This document shows, piece after piece, positions 6,871 through 16,776 of a stretch of 64,000 nucleotides of DNA. The DNA lies in NCBI RefSeq assembly GCF_017355835.1, contig NZ_JAFEWF010000008.1:186001-250000 (forward strand), given 5' to 3'. Numbering within the stretch: position 1 is the first letter of the stretch; each line of letters opens with the position of its first letter. The notes beneath the pieces were generated by a model that made no database searches, was not told where the DNA came from, and worked only from the letters and a program-made list of their open reading frames with translations. The stretch comes from Desertivirga brevis (GTDB taxonomy: Bacteria; Bacteroidota; Bacteroidia; Sphingobacteriales; Sphingobacteriaceae). A program made the translations under genes and the position numbers.

Positions 6871-9800
6871 ATGAATTTCTATTCGTCTTTTACAGCCTGT
6901 TTTAAAAGCAGGCCCGTATTTAAGTTCCTGTTAGTTATGAATATAACTTCAGTTTTTTTACTCCTGGCCACCCTGCATATCTATGCTGCGGGTTATGGGC
7001 AAAGGATTACGCTCTCGGAGAGAAATTCTTCTCTTGATGAGGTAATGAGAAAGATCGCAACGCAATCCGGCTACGACTTTTTTTACAGCGCGGACGTACT
7101 TAACAGGTCAGGCAAGGTGACTATCCAGGTTCACAATGCTCCGCTTGAGGAGGTGCTTCAGCAGTGTTTTTCAACACAAGCCCTTAGCTATAGTATTAAC
7201 CAGCAGGAAAAGACTGTATTGGTTAGGGAAGAAAGCATTTTACAAAAAATGAAAAACCTGGTAAGTCTTCCAATTAATATCACCGGAAAGGTGATTGACG
7301 AAGAAGGTAATCCTTTACCTGGTGCTAGTGTAAAGGTAATAGGTGTTAATAGATCAACTGTAACAGATTTTAAGGGTGAGTTTAATCTTAGCGGAGTGGA
7401 GGAGTCTGCCTCCCTTATCATAAGTTATGTAGGTTTCGAAAATCTGACAGTGAAGGTGAAGCAGAATCTTGGCTCGCTCAAATTGAAGGCTGTTTCATCC
7501 AAGCTTCAGGAAGTAGTGATCAATAAAGGTTATTATGAAACCACTCAGAGATTGAATACGGGTTCCGTAACCAGGATTGATGCAGCAACAATTGCCCGGC
7601 AGCCCGTTTCCAATCCTCTTCAGATTTTACAGGGACAGGTACCAGGGATGTTCATTCGGTCAGGTTCTGGTGTAGCTGGGGCTGCAAGCTCTGTTGTGAT
7701 TCGAGGCCGGAATTCGCTTATGGGCAATTCGATGCCTCTTTATGTAATTGATGGTATACCTTTTAGTGGTAACACTCTCGACCAACAAGGTGGAGGACTG
7801 ATTCTGGGAGGTCAGACCAACGGCGGAACAGATCCTTTGAATAATATTAATCCACTTGATATTGAAAGTATCACTGTCCTGAAGGATGCTGATGCAACAG
7901 CTATTTATGGTTCCCGGGGAGCCAATGGGGTTGTGCTTATCACGACGAAAAGGGGAGGGAAAGGAAAGCCGAAACTGGATGTTTCTGTTACAAGAGGTGT
8001 AGGGCAAATACCTAAGCAGCTTGAATTGCTTCCCCTGGAAGAATACCAGGCAATAAGGAAACAAGCTTTTGCCAATGACAATAGAACAATGACAGAAGCG
8101 CTTGCTCCGGATGTGCTTCTGTGGGGAGCTGAAAGCAATACAGATTATCAGGATATGATCATTGGAAATAACGGTGATTTAACTGAAGCTAATGTTAGTC
8201 TTTCCATGGGTAATACCCTTTCTTCCCTGTTGATCAGCAGTAGCTACCGTGATGAAGAAAGCGTGTTTACTGGAAATTTTGGTTATAAACGTGGAGGGGT
8301 AAATGTTAGAGCCGGACATTCAACTGCAGATGGTAAATTAAAAGTGGACTTCGGCGCTTACTATTCGGGAAACAATAACCATATGCCGAGCGCGGACTAT
8401 ACTTCCTATTCCATTACGACCCCTGGAAATTATCCGATGTATCGCAATGGAAGCATGTATTGGGTAAACTCCATAAGCAATCCGGCAGCAATGACAAAAA
8501 GTTCCTTTAATATTTCTGGCAATAGTATCAATCTTAACGGTGAGATCACCTGGAATTTTATTAAGAGTACAAGTTTTAAAACCAGGGTAGGTTATAACAG
8601 GAATGAGCAGCAAATGAAATACCTCTACCCTGCATCCTCTTCAAACCCGGCGTTTGGGAATGCCTCCCAAGGATTCTATTCCTCCAATAATGGGGGAGTA
8701 GTATTAGTGGAACCTCAGTTAAATTATGCTGCTGACATTTTGAAAGGAAGATTGCAAGCGACAGTAGGTGGTAGCTGGCAGCATGGGCAGTATAATAACC
8801 CTTATTTTGTTTATGCACTTAATTTCTCATCAGAAGCCCTGATGGAAAGTTTCACCAATGCAGCCACTTTTTCGCAGGTGAAGAGCATGAGTCAGGAAAA
8901 TAAATTTGCTTCTTTATTTGGGCTTTTAAATTACAACCTGCATAATAAGTATGTCCTCAATGCGGCAATCAGAAGAGATGGTTCATCAAAGTTTGGTGTT
9001 GATCATCGTTATGGAACATTTGGATCTGTTGGGGCAGCATGGATATTCTCGGAAGAGCCCTTGATTAAAGATTTGAATATTTTCAGTCTTGCTAAATTAA
9101 GAGGTAGCTATGGAGTAGCAGGAAATGATGCAGTACTTGGAAATTATGATTACATGGATACCTACTCGACCACTTATGGTGCTTACGGAACATCACCCGG
9201 TTATGCTCCAACGAGGCTTTCTAATAGTGAACTTAGATGGGAAAATACCCGGAAACTGGAACTTGCCGGAGAGCTTAACTTTTTTGAAGGTAGATTAGCA
9301 CTTAACCTTGATTGGTATCATCACATCTCCGATAACATGTTGTTTTCAGGGTTTCCTGTTGCAGCGCAAACAGGGTTCAGCAGCTACACGGGGAATCTGG
9401 ACGCAAAGGTGCGGAACAGGGGAATCGAGGCCGACGTTAGACTTATTCCAGTAAAGAAGAAAGACCTTGAATGGAGTATCGGTTTTAATTTCACCCGGTC
9501 CAGAAATCAGATCACAGAAATGTCTGAGACCGTAAAGAATCAGTATTCAAATAATTATGTAGTTGGGCAACCTGTAAATACCATAAAGGCTTACCGGTTT
9601 ACAGGATTTAAGGATGGGGTAGCGGAGATTGCTGACCTGAATGGTGATGGCAAATTCGTCGGCAACCTGGCAAATGACTTCTATATAGCAGGTACTACTG
9701 ATCCAAAGTTCTTCGGTGGACTCACCACTGCGCTTACATACAAAGGCTTTAGGGTGGACATGTTTTTCAATTATGTGAAACAGTCAGGTAACTCAATCGC

Positions 9801-10146
9801 AAATTTTCCCGGGCTAATCAACCGTATGACTATGGATCTTCACAATTCAGGATTTAAACCGAGTACGTTGACGAGTTCTGCCTCTTATCTGTCTTACTCT
9901 AATTATTATGTCAGTTCAGATGCTCGCGTAGTTGATGCCTCCTACATCCGCCTGCGAAATCTTAATGTTTCTTACACTCTGCCGGGTAATTTTACTCAGA
10001 GGCTAAAAGTTAAACAGGCCCGGCTTTATCTTCAGGGGCAGAATTTATGGACAGGGACCGATTACTACGGTTTCGATCCGGAGGTTCAGGGAACTACACT
10101 TCCTGCCCTTAAAGTGATGACAGCCGGAATCCAGTGTTCATTCTAA
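6871..10146 (+). CDS. SusC/RagA-family TonB-dependent outer-membrane transporter with STN domain
   Basis: A 1091-residue outer-membrane receptor. A long signal region precedes an STN (secretin/TonB N-terminal) signalling domain at about 46-118 (LDEVMRKIATQSGYDFFYSA). Then come a carboxypeptidase-like beta domain at about 137-215 (ITGKVIDEEGNPLPGASVKV), the plug (about 225-345, VIRGRNSLMGNSMPLYVIDG and DADATAIYGSRGANGVVLIT) and a beta-barrel ending in aromatic IQCSF. The STN domain and upstream sigma/FecR pair make this a transducing transporter that both imports substrate and reports it. It is 10 bp upstream of its SusD partner. The substrate is not evident; the linked protease and thioredoxin suggest peptides or proteins (inference). 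Confidence 0.95.
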   Translation: MNFYSSFTACFKSRPVFKFLLVMNITSVFLLLATLHIYAAGYGQRITLSERNSSLDEVMRKIATQSGYDFFYSADVLNRSGKVTIQVHNAPLEEVLQQCFSTQALSYSINQQEKTVLVREESILQKMKNLVSLPINITGKVIDEEGNPLPGASVKVIGVNRSTVTDFKGEFNLSGVEESASLIISYVGFENLTVKVKQNLGSLKLKAVSSKLQEVVINKGYYETTQRLNTGSVTRIDAATIARQPVSNPLQILQGQVPGMFIRSGSGVAGAASSVVIRGRNSLMGNSMPLYVIDGIPFSGNTLDQQGGGLILGGQTNGGTDPLNNINPLDIESITVLKDADATAIYGSRGANGVVLITTKRGGKGKPKLDVSVTRGVGQIPKQLELLPLEEYQAIRKQAFANDNRTMTEALAPDVLLWGAESNTDYQDMIIGNNGDLTEANVSLSMGNTLSSLLISSSYRDEESVFTGNFGYKRGGVNVRAGHSTADGKLKVDFGAYYSGNNNHMPSADYTSYSITTPGNYPMYRNGSMYWVNSISNPAAMTKSSFNISGNSINLNGEITWNFIKSTSFKTRVGYNRNEQQMKYLYPASSSNPAFGNASQGFYSSNNGGVVLVEPQLNYAADILKGRLQATVGGSWQHGQYNNPYFVYALNFSSEALMESFTNAATFSQVKSMSQENKFASLFGLLNYNLHNKYVLNAAIRRDGSSKFGVDHRYGTFGSVGAAWIFSEEPLIKDLNIFSLAKLRGSYGVAGNDAVLGNYDYMDTYSTTYGAYGTSPGYAPTRLSNSELRWENTRKLELAGELNFFEGRLALNLDWYHHISDNMLFSGFPVAAQTGFSSYTGNLDAKVRNRGIEADVRLIPVKKKDLEWSIGFNFTRSRNQITEMSETVKNQYSNNYVVGQPVNTIKAYRFTGFKDGVAEIADLNGDGKFVGNLANDFYIAGTTDPKFFGGLTTALTYKGFRVDMFFNYVKQSGNSIANFPGLINRMTMDLHNSGFKPSTLTSSASYLSYSNYYVSSDARVVDASYIRLRNLNVSYTLPGNFTQRLKVKQARLYLQGQNLWTGTDYYGFDPEVQGTTLPALKVMTAGIQCSF

Positions 10147-10156
10147 TCTGAATCGT

Positions 10157-11563
10157 ATGTCAATAAAAATATTATCAAAAGCTTTTACTAAAGTTTATGC
10201 TGTCCTGCTAGTGGCAGGTTCACTCGTTTTCACCTCCTGTGAGAAGTTGCTGGAGGTAGATGTTCCGGTAAACCAGATGGTTTCAGAGAGTGTTTACAGC
10301 GATTCACTTACAGCTCTCGCCTCCCTAAATGGCCTATATAGCTATATGTACAATGGTACGGGTCAGTTAGCGCAGTCGTATTTCAGTTTTAATGCCAGCC
10401 TTGTTCCCGCTCGTTCAGCGGATGAATTGACCTACCGCTCAGCGAATACTGACGAGTTTGTTACTAATAGTATTACGGTTGCAAATGGAACTGTTTCCAG
10501 CGCTTGGGCGAATGCTTACAGGGCTGTCAATCATGCTAATGGGATATTGGAGGGAGTTTCGGCTTCACCTCTGAGTCCCTCACTTAAGCAGCAAATCAGC
10601 GGCGAAGCAAAATTTTTAAGAGCGTTCTGCTATTTCACATTAGTCAACATGTTTGGCGATATTCCGCTGGTCTTGACAGCTAACGTTGAACTGGTTAAAG
10701 ACCTGCCGCGTGAGAACACTGCTAAAGTATATGCTCAGATCATAACAGACCTGACAGAAGCCAGGGATCAGCTCCCGCCCGATTATTCCTGGTCGGGGAA
10801 TAATCGCACAAGGGTAAATAAATGGGGTGCTTCAGCTCTTTTGGCCCGGGTTTACCTGTATACTCAGCAGTGGGACATGGCAGAGGCGGAAGCCACAAAG
10901 CTAATTTCTCAAAATACGCTTTTTAGCCTACCTACTTTATCCCAGGCTTTCCTTAAGGCTAGTTCTGAAGCAATCTTCCAATTTTATACTAACGTTAACG
11001 GCTATACCTTCACCGGGAAGGAATTACTTCCAGGGGCAACAGATATCGTTTATATCCTTACTCCCCAGTTGGTTGCTTCTTTTGAGCGGGATCCCCTCCG
11101 CCCGGAAGGGGAGGATGACCGGGCTACAGAATGGGTAAAAACAACTACGGCGGGCCTGCCTTATGCCTATAAATATCGAAGTAATACTGCTGGACAAAAC
11201 ACCGAATATGAGATGGTGTTGCGCCTTGCCGAGCAATACCTGATACGAGCAGAGTCCCGTGCACATCAAAACAAATTAACAGGGGCTATTGAAGACTTGA
11301 ACGTTATTCGTACCCGTGCAGGATTAAGAGGAACAGAAGCTGTAACGAAAGAGCAAATCCTGTTGGCTATTGAACATGAACGGCAGGTCGAGCTTTTTTT
11401 GGAATGGGGGCACCGTTGGTTTGACCTGAAACGTACCGGAAGGGCAGATGCCGTGTTGAGCCCTGTGAAAGGAACTGCATGGCAATCCACTGACGTATTG
11501 TACCCAATTCCTGCAAGTGCCAGGACCATAAATTTAAATCTGGGCCAGAATGATGGCTACTAA
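10157..11563 (+). CDS. SusD/RagB-family surface substrate-binding lipoprotein
   Basis: A 468-residue lipoprotein. A lipoprotein signal ends at the lipobox FTSC (about residue 29), followed by EKLLEVDVP, the usual SusD start. The helical TPR-like SusD core is visible (AKFLRAFCYFTLVNMFGDIPLV, LLARVYLYTQQWDMAE). The C-terminal RagB/SusD part carries RLAEQYLIRAESRAHQ, ERQVELFLEWGHRWFDLKRTG and LYPIPASARTINLNLGQNDGY. It should form the hinged lid over the SusC transporter 10 bp upstream and be translated with it. An identical domain layout occurs in the two other SusD proteins of the window, but the sequences differ, as expected for different ligands. Confidence 0.94.
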   Translation: MSIKILSKAFTKVYAVLLVAGSLVFTSCEKLLEVDVPVNQMVSESVYSDSLTALASLNGLYSYMYNGTGQLAQSYFSFNASLVPARSADELTYRSANTDEFVTNSITVANGTVSSAWANAYRAVNHANGILEGVSASPLSPSLKQQISGEAKFLRAFCYFTLVNMFGDIPLVLTANVELVKDLPRENTAKVYAQIITDLTEARDQLPPDYSWSGNNRTRVNKWGASALLARVYLYTQQWDMAEAEATKLISQNTLFSLPTLSQAFLKASSEAIFQFYTNVNGYTFTGKELLPGATDIVYILTPQLVASFERDPLRPEGEDDRATEWVKTTTAGLPYAYKYRSNTAGQNTEYEMVLRLAEQYLIRAESRAHQNKLTGAIEDLNVIRTRAGLRGTEAVTKEQILLAIEHERQVELFLEWGHRWFDLKRTGRADAVLSPVKGTAWQSTDVLYPIPASARTINLNLGQNDGY

Positions 11564-11617
11564 TAAAATCAGTTTAACAAGGAAGAGGGTATGACCTCTT
11601 CCTTAATAACAGACATT

Positions 11618-12697
11618 ATGATCAAGAAAATTTTTATTCTACTTGCAATACTACCGGCGACCGTTTTTGCTGCTGGTGGAAAGTTTACCATCAAAGGGAA
11701 AGTCGGAACGTATAATGCACCGGCCAAGATCTATATCAATTTAAAAACGAAAGACGGCTATAAGCAGGATTCAGCGGTCCTGGTGAACGGCTCTTTTATG
11801 CTTAGTGGCGAGGTGGATGAACCTTATAAAACGAGAATGGCCATTTCTGAGAAAGGCATCCAGGGCTCGGTTATGGCAGTTAATGTTATTGATATTTACA
11901 TTCAACCTGGTACCATAACTATTGATAGTCCCGATAAAATTTCAAATGCTGTGTTAGGAGGGACGCTCTTGAATGATGACTTGCAGAAACTAAGGAGCCG
12001 TTTACTTCCTCCGGCAATAGCCCTGGAGAAAGCACGGGAAGTATTTGATCGAACTTCTTCCAGCCTTGAGAAGGAGAAGGCGGAACTGACAAAAGCTTTC
12101 ATCTCAGAGAACCCTGATTCGCCAGTTGCTGCAGATATAATCTCTGAAATGGGAGGAAGGACGCCTAAGGTGGATGAATTAGAAAAGCTTTACAATACCC
12201 TGGGATCAAACGCAAAAAAATCAGGCCCTGGTAAAGCGCTGGCGCTGAAGATTTCGGCATTGAAAAGTACCTCTGAGGGCTCCCTCGCTCCTGATTTTAC
12301 GCTACCTGATACTTCAGGCAATAAAATTAGTCTGAATTCATTGAGAGGTAAATATGTGCTAGTTGATTTTTGGGCATCCTGGTGTGTCCCCTGCCGGATG
12401 GAAAATCCTAATGTGGTAAAAGCTTTCGAAGCTTTCAGAGATAAAAATTTTACAGTCCTGGGAGTTTCACTAGACAAGGCTTCAGCCAGGAAGGCATGGC
12501 TGAAGGCAGTGCAGGAAGATAAATTGCCCTGGCAGCAATTGTGTGATCTGCCGGAAAAGGGCCCTTCTGCTGCATCTTTGTATAATGTAACTGCAATCCC
12601 TTCTAATTTCCTGCTTTCACCTGAAGGAAAGGTAATTGCTAAAAATCTAAGGGGAGAAGATTTGATGGAAAAACTGAAGGAGGTGCTTTCTAAGTAA
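11618..12697 (+). CDS. TlpA-family thiol-disulfide oxidoreductase with DUF4369 domain (paralogue)
   Basis: About 359 residues from ATG 11618. An earlier in-frame ATG at 11591 would add nine residues before the signal peptide MIKKIFILLAILPATVFAA, so 11618 is preferred. A DUF4369 domain (about 15-110, FTIKGKVGTYNAPAKIYINL) precedes a TlpA thioredoxin domain with WCVPC at 255-259 and a cis-proline stretch (VTAIPSNFLL). The Val inside the active-site loop differs from WCGPC in the paralogue at 709-1851 and may alter redox potential. It is 54 bp downstream of susD and probably in the same transcript. A strong terminator hairpin at 12852-12888 separates it from the metalloprotease gene. It is periplasmic; the substrate is unknown. 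Confidence 0.9.
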   Translation: MIKKIFILLAILPATVFAAGGKFTIKGKVGTYNAPAKIYINLKTKDGYKQDSAVLVNGSFMLSGEVDEPYKTRMAISEKGIQGSVMAVNVIDIYIQPGTITIDSPDKISNAVLGGTLLNDDLQKLRSRLLPPAIALEKAREVFDRTSSSLEKEKAELTKAFISENPDSPVAADIISEMGGRTPKVDELEKLYNTLGSNAKKSGPGKALALKISALKSTSEGSLAPDFTLPDTSGNKISLNSLRGKYVLVDFWASWCVPCRMENPNVVKAFEAFRDKNFTVLGVSLDKASARKAWLKAVQEDKLPWQQLCDLPEKGPSAASLYNVTAIPSNFLLSPEGKVIAKNLRGEDLMEKLKEVLSK

Positions 12698-12851
12698 TAG
12701 GATTTTATTTCAATATCTAAATAGTCTGTCCTAAAGTACCATAAATTCTCATTAGACGTTATTTGGTTTCTGTAATCAAACTCCGATATTGGGAATTCGA
12801 ATTTTTGTAGGGGATCTTAATTAATAGTGTTCAGATTATCGTATATATAAG

Positions 12852-12888
12852 AAAACTCGCTGCATCTTACTGCAGCGGGTTTTTGTTT
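12852..12888 (+). terminator. Intrinsic terminator between tlpA and metalloprotease
   Basis: ACTCGCTGCA (12855-12864) pairs with TGCAGCGGGT (12871-12880), one G-U pair, flanked by AAA and TTTT. It is a strong hairpin with U-tract lying 50 bp before the protease start. The paralogous locus has a hairpin in the same place. Confidence 0.85.
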
Positions 12889-12938
12889 GTCTGGCACTCT
12901 TGCAAAAACGTATTTAATAAAAACACATACTAGCATTA

Positions 12939-15491
12939 ATGAAGCGTACATTACTTCTTTCGGCTTTTCTTATTAGTGGAGAGCTATTGATGGCTCAATC
13001 TAAGAAACAGCCCAAAACACCTCCTGCACCTGCTCCTGTTGCACCTGCGGCTCCTGGCGCGGCGCCCGTAAATCCAAATCCTGTAAATAAAGCTCCGGCC
13101 TCAGCACCTAAGCCTTATTCTCAGGTTATTACTAATAAAGCTGTTACTGATGACGGTTTTTTCAAAGTACATAAACTGGAGGAAAGGTTCTATTTCGAAA
13201 TTCCAGATTCCCTTGTTGGTCGCGATATCCTGGTTGTAAACCGTATCAGTAAAGCTGCTGCTGGAGTGAGGGTAAATATGGCAGGTTATGCCGGAGACCA
13301 AATTGGTGACAATGTGGTACGTTTCGAAAAAGGACCTTCTCATAAGCTCTTTTTGAAAAGTATGTCGTTTGGTGAAAGGGCGTCGGATACTACGGGAATG
13401 TTTCACTCTGTTTTAAATTCTTCAGTTCAGCCGATCGTTGCTGCTTTTGAAATAAAAGCATATGGCAAAGACTCGGTGAGCAAGGCCGGAACTTCTGTTA
13501 TCGATATGACAGACTACCTAAACAGTGATAACGATATCTTCTTCTTTGATCAGGGTGCAAAAAAGAACTTTTCCTTAGGTAATATCCTTGGGGATCGTTC
13601 TTATATCGATGGAATCAGGGCATTTAAAACAAATATCGAGTTACGAACAGTAAAAACTTACATGAAAACAAGTACGCCGATGCCTTCTGCACCGCCGTCT
13701 TCTTCTCCGGTAACTTATGAATTAAACAGTTCTATTGTTCTTTTGCCAAAAGACCCAATGAAGCCGAGGTACTTTGATCCAAGGGTTGGCTATTTCGCAA
13801 CCGGTTATGTCGACTTCGACGCTAATCCACAAGGGGTAAAGCAAATTGCATTAATTACCCGCTGGAGATTGGAACCAAAGCCTGAGGATGTTGAAAGATA
13901 TAAAAGAGGCGAGCTGGTGGAACCTGCAAAACCTATCGTTTTTTATATAGACCCAGCTACTCCCAAAAAGTGGATTCCATACCTGATACAAGGAGTTAAT
14001 GATTGGCAGGTGGCATTCGAAAAAGCTGGCTTTAAAAATGCAATCATGGCTAAAGAAGCACCAAAAGACAGGTCATGGAGTATTGACGATGCAGGACATA
14101 ATGCTATCGTTTACAAACCTTCCGATATTCCAAATGCTTCCGGTCCACATGTCAATGACCCCCGTAGTGGGGAGATTATAGAAACCCACATTAACTGGTA
14201 TCATAATGTTATGAGCCTGGTGCACGATTGGTATTTTATTCAGGCAGCTGCTATTGATCCTAAAGCGAGGAAAATGAAGTTTGATGATGAGTTAATGGGG
14301 CAACTGATCCGGTTCGTATCCTCTCATGAAGTTGGTCATACTTTAGGTTTACGTCACAACTTTGGCTCTTCTTCCACCGTTCCTGTCGAAAATCTAAGGA
14401 ACAAGAAGTGGGTGGAAGAGCACGGACATACGCCTTCCATCATGGATTATGCCCGCTTCAATTATGTGGCTCAGCCAGAGGACAATATTTCATCAAAAGG
14501 AATATTCCCCCGTATTGGCGATTATGATATGTGGGCAATCGAGTGGGGTTACAAATGGTTGCCGGAATACAAAACCCCGGCAGAAGAAAGTGCAGCTTTA
14601 AACAAGGTGGTAATAGCTAAGCTTGCTGCAAACAAAAGACTTTGGTTCGGAACTGAAACAGATCCAAATGATCCCCGTTCTCAGAATGAAGATCTTGGTG
14701 ATAATGCAATGCTTGCCAGTACCTATGGAATTAAGAACCTGAAACGTATCCTGCCCAACATAATTAGCTGGACTAAAGAGCCTAATGAAGATTATTCGAG
14801 CGCAAAAACGATATATCAAGGCTTGGTAACGCAGTACGGCCGTTATATGGGACATGTGGCCAAGAACGTTGGAGGCGTCTACAGTACTCCGAAGCGAGTG
14901 GAAGAACAGGGTGCTGTTTATAAACAAGTACCTTTTGCCGTACAAAAACAGGCTGTGGCCTTTTTAAATAAAGAACTATTCAATACACCGACGTGGCTGG
15001 TAAATAAACAGCTGGCTTCTTATACCGGGGCTGATCCAGTTAGTTCAATCCGAAATATTCAAACAGGTGTTTTGGGAAGATTATTAAATCCAGGTAATCT
15101 TATTAAACTAGTCAATGCGGAAGCTACCTTTGGAACAGGAGGTTATACTGCAATTAACCTCTTCGGCGATCTGAAAAGGGGAATATGGACAGAACTGCAG
15201 AGCGGCGCTACTGTTGACCTTTTTAGAAGGAACCTACAGAAGGCGTATATTGATAATCTTGATAACCTCTTAAAAGAACCTTCCGGAGCTGCCCAGTCTT
15301 CTGGTCCCGGACCTCGTCCTGGTTCTGCCGGAGCTTACCAAACAGATATCTCCAGTATTGTAAGGGCTCATTTAGTTAATTTACAGGCAGAGATTCAAAG
15401 GGCGGTACCAAAAAGCAGTGGAATTACCCGCTACCATCTACAGGACTCTGCAAACAGAATTAAGCGAATCCTGAACAGGGATGATGCTTAG
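12939..15491 (+). CDS. Zinc-dependent metzincin-like metalloprotease (DUF5117/DUF5118 type), paralogue
   Basis: An 850-residue exported protein closely similar over its length to the one at 1990-4512. It has a signal peptide (TLLLSAFLISGELLMAQ) and then a Pro/Ala-rich linker (about 22-60) that is much longer than in the paralogue and may tether the enzyme away from the membrane. DUF5118- and DUF5117-like regions follow. HEVGHTLGLRH lies at 463-473 (zinc ligands His463, His467, His473; Glu464 catalytic) and SIMDY as Met-turn. Key residues are intact in both copies, so both should be active. It is the final gene of the sigma/FecR/SusCD/TlpA locus but follows a terminator, which implies read-through or its own promoter at 12889-12938. 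The target is unknown. Confidence 0.9.
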   Translation: MKRTLLLSAFLISGELLMAQSKKQPKTPPAPAPVAPAAPGAAPVNPNPVNKAPASAPKPYSQVITNKAVTDDGFFKVHKLEERFYFEIPDSLVGRDILVVNRISKAAAGVRVNMAGYAGDQIGDNVVRFEKGPSHKLFLKSMSFGERASDTTGMFHSVLNSSVQPIVAAFEIKAYGKDSVSKAGTSVIDMTDYLNSDNDIFFFDQGAKKNFSLGNILGDRSYIDGIRAFKTNIELRTVKTYMKTSTPMPSAPPSSSPVTYELNSSIVLLPKDPMKPRYFDPRVGYFATGYVDFDANPQGVKQIALITRWRLEPKPEDVERYKRGELVEPAKPIVFYIDPATPKKWIPYLIQGVNDWQVAFEKAGFKNAIMAKEAPKDRSWSIDDAGHNAIVYKPSDIPNASGPHVNDPRSGEIIETHINWYHNVMSLVHDWYFIQAAAIDPKARKMKFDDELMGQLIRFVSSHEVGHTLGLRHNFGSSSTVPVENLRNKKWVEEHGHTPSIMDYARFNYVAQPEDNISSKGIFPRIGDYDMWAIEWGYKWLPEYKTPAEESAALNKVVIAKLAANKRLWFGTETDPNDPRSQNEDLGDNAMLASTYGIKNLKRILPNIISWTKEPNEDYSSAKTIYQGLVTQYGRYMGHVAKNVGGVYSTPKRVEEQGAVYKQVPFAVQKQAVAFLNKELFNTPTWLVNKQLASYTGADPVSSIRNIQTGVLGRLLNPGNLIKLVNAEATFGTGGYTAINLFGDLKRGIWTELQSGATVDLFRRNLQKAYIDNLDNLLKEPSGAAQSSGPGPRPGSAGAYQTDISSIVRAHLVNLQAEIQRAVPKSSGITRYHLQDSANRIKRILNRDDA

Positions 15492-15520
15492 TGGATTTTC
15501 TTATATGTTATTCTTGAGAT

Positions 15521-15567
15521 CCCGCTAGTCCTTTCAATCCGGAAGGATAGCGGGGCTTATAATTTTT
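15521..15567 (+). terminator. Terminator of the second metalloprotease gene
   Basis: CCCGCTA (15521-15527) pairs with TAGCGGG (15548-15554) and TCCTT (15529-15533) with AAGGA (15543-15547), with a one-base bulge. A T-rich tail follows. Confidence 0.8.
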
Positions 15568-15619
15568 AAAAGCTTAGCTTTCTGAAGAAAAATCGGCTTT
15601 CCTCTTATACCATTTACAT

Positions 15620-16264
15620 ATGACCAACAAAGAAGAGATCTTTCAATATTTGAACCAGAGTTTTTCGCAATTCGAACCAGGTCTTAAGGATACGCTTGTG
15701 GATTCGTGTACTATTAGGCGTTTTACGACAGGGGAAGTGCTTATGGAACCAGGGCAGTATTTCCGGGCTACCATGCTCATCGTTGAAGGACGGGTGAAGC
15801 TCTACAGGAAGGGGGAAGACGGGGAAGAGTTCTTTATGTATTATATAGAGCCTGGTGGAGCTTGCGCACTTTCGATGATCTGTGCAGCTAAACAGGAGAC
15901 GAGCGAGGTAAGAGCAAAATCAGTTGAAGAAACTGTTGCCTTAAACGTACCTATACATTTGATGGACAATTTGATGAAAGAGTACAAGAGCTGGTACTAT
16001 TTCGTTCTGGATACTTATAGGAGCCGCTATGAAGAATTGTTGGCCGTTATCGATAATATTGCTTTTAAAAACATGGACGAGCGTCTGAGATCCTACCTTA
16101 AAAAACAGTCTGAGAAGTTGAAAACACGACAGTTACAAATAACACATCAGGAAATTGCAAATGATCTGGGCTCTTCAAGAGAGGTAATCTCCCGCTTATT
16201 GAAGAAGATGGAACAGCGGGGAGACCTGGCTCTCAACAGAAGCTTCATTGAGTGGAAATCCTAA
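15620..16264 (+). CDS. Crp/Fnr-family transcription regulator, probable sulfide/persulfide-response regulator
   Basis: 214 residues: an N-terminal cyclic-nucleotide-binding-like beta barrel (about 20-125), a long dimer helix (about 128-155) and a C-terminal winged HTH (about 158-205). The recognition helix reads SSREVISRLLKKM, and its RExxxR pattern resembles E. coli CRP, which contacts GTGA half-sites. The two GTGAC palindromes in this cluster fit that. Cysteines at 30, 82 and 88 (GGACALSMIC) sit in the sensor barrel and are candidates for thiol or persulfide sensing (inference). It converges on the minus-strand sulfur genes ending at 16354, the usual association for this subgroup. It most likely activates the MBL-rhodanese and TauE genes. 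Confidence 0.85.
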   Translation: MTNKEEIFQYLNQSFSQFEPGLKDTLVDSCTIRRFTTGEVLMEPGQYFRATMLIVEGRVKLYRKGEDGEEFFMYYIEPGGACALSMICAAKQETSEVRAKSVEETVALNVPIHLMDNLMKEYKSWYYFVLDTYRSRYEELLAVIDNIAFKNMDERLRSYLKKQSEKLKTRQLQITHQEIANDLGSSREVISRLLKKMEQRGDLALNRSFIEWKS

Positions 16265-16353
16265 ACTTATTTACCAGGGAATGTTTATGTCGAAGAATGA
16301 AATTTGGGCGAATTAGAGTTTTTTTAAAAAGGGTGGTAAGGCTTCCGGTATAA

Positions 16354-16767
16354 TTAATGGGGCAGTTTATCTTTAATTGTTCCGTATAGATAAGTGCCGG
16401 CAAGGGCTCCAATTACTATAATGATCATTGCTAAATAGCCGTAACCTATATTAACGAACATGGGGCCTGGGCAAGCTCCGGTTAGTGCCCAACCAAGTCC
16501 AAAAATAATACCTCCGATAATATACCTTGGCCAGGTTCTGTTTTTGTCAGGGAAGGAAATAGGATTCCCCTGGGTGTCTTTCATCCGAAATTTTTTGATT
16601 AATGCTACGGCCATTAACCCTAACAGAACTGCAGTTCCTATGATTCCATACATATGAAACGATTGAAAACGGAACATCTCCTGGATACGATACCATGATA
16701 TGGCTTCAGACTTGGCCATGATCACGCCAAAAAACAGTCCTGTTAAAGTATATTTTAGTCCTTTCAT
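16354..16767 (-). CDS. DUF6691-type YeeE/YedE half-transporter
   Basis: A 137-residue membrane protein with four likely helices. It carries the family signature GWALTGACPGPMFVNIG around residues 95-111, whose Cys lies in the position used for thiosulfate relay in YeeE proteins. YeeE/YedE proteins move thiosulfate or related sulfur species across the inner membrane. In many bacteria the function is split between two small proteins, this one and the upstream YeeE-type partner. Its start is 9 bp after the stop of the partner gene, so they are co-transcribed and probably act as a pair. Because the partner has an in-frame stop, the function of the pair in this strain is uncertain. Confidence 0.85.
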   Translation of the reverse strand: MKGLKYTLTGLFFGVIMAKSEAISWYRIQEMFRFQSFHMYGIIGTAVLLGLMAVALIKKFRMKDTQGNPISFPDKNRTWPRYIIGGIIFGLGWALTGACPGPMFVNIGYGYLAMIIIVIGALAGTYLYGTIKDKLPH

Positions 16768-16776
16768 CTTATAATT

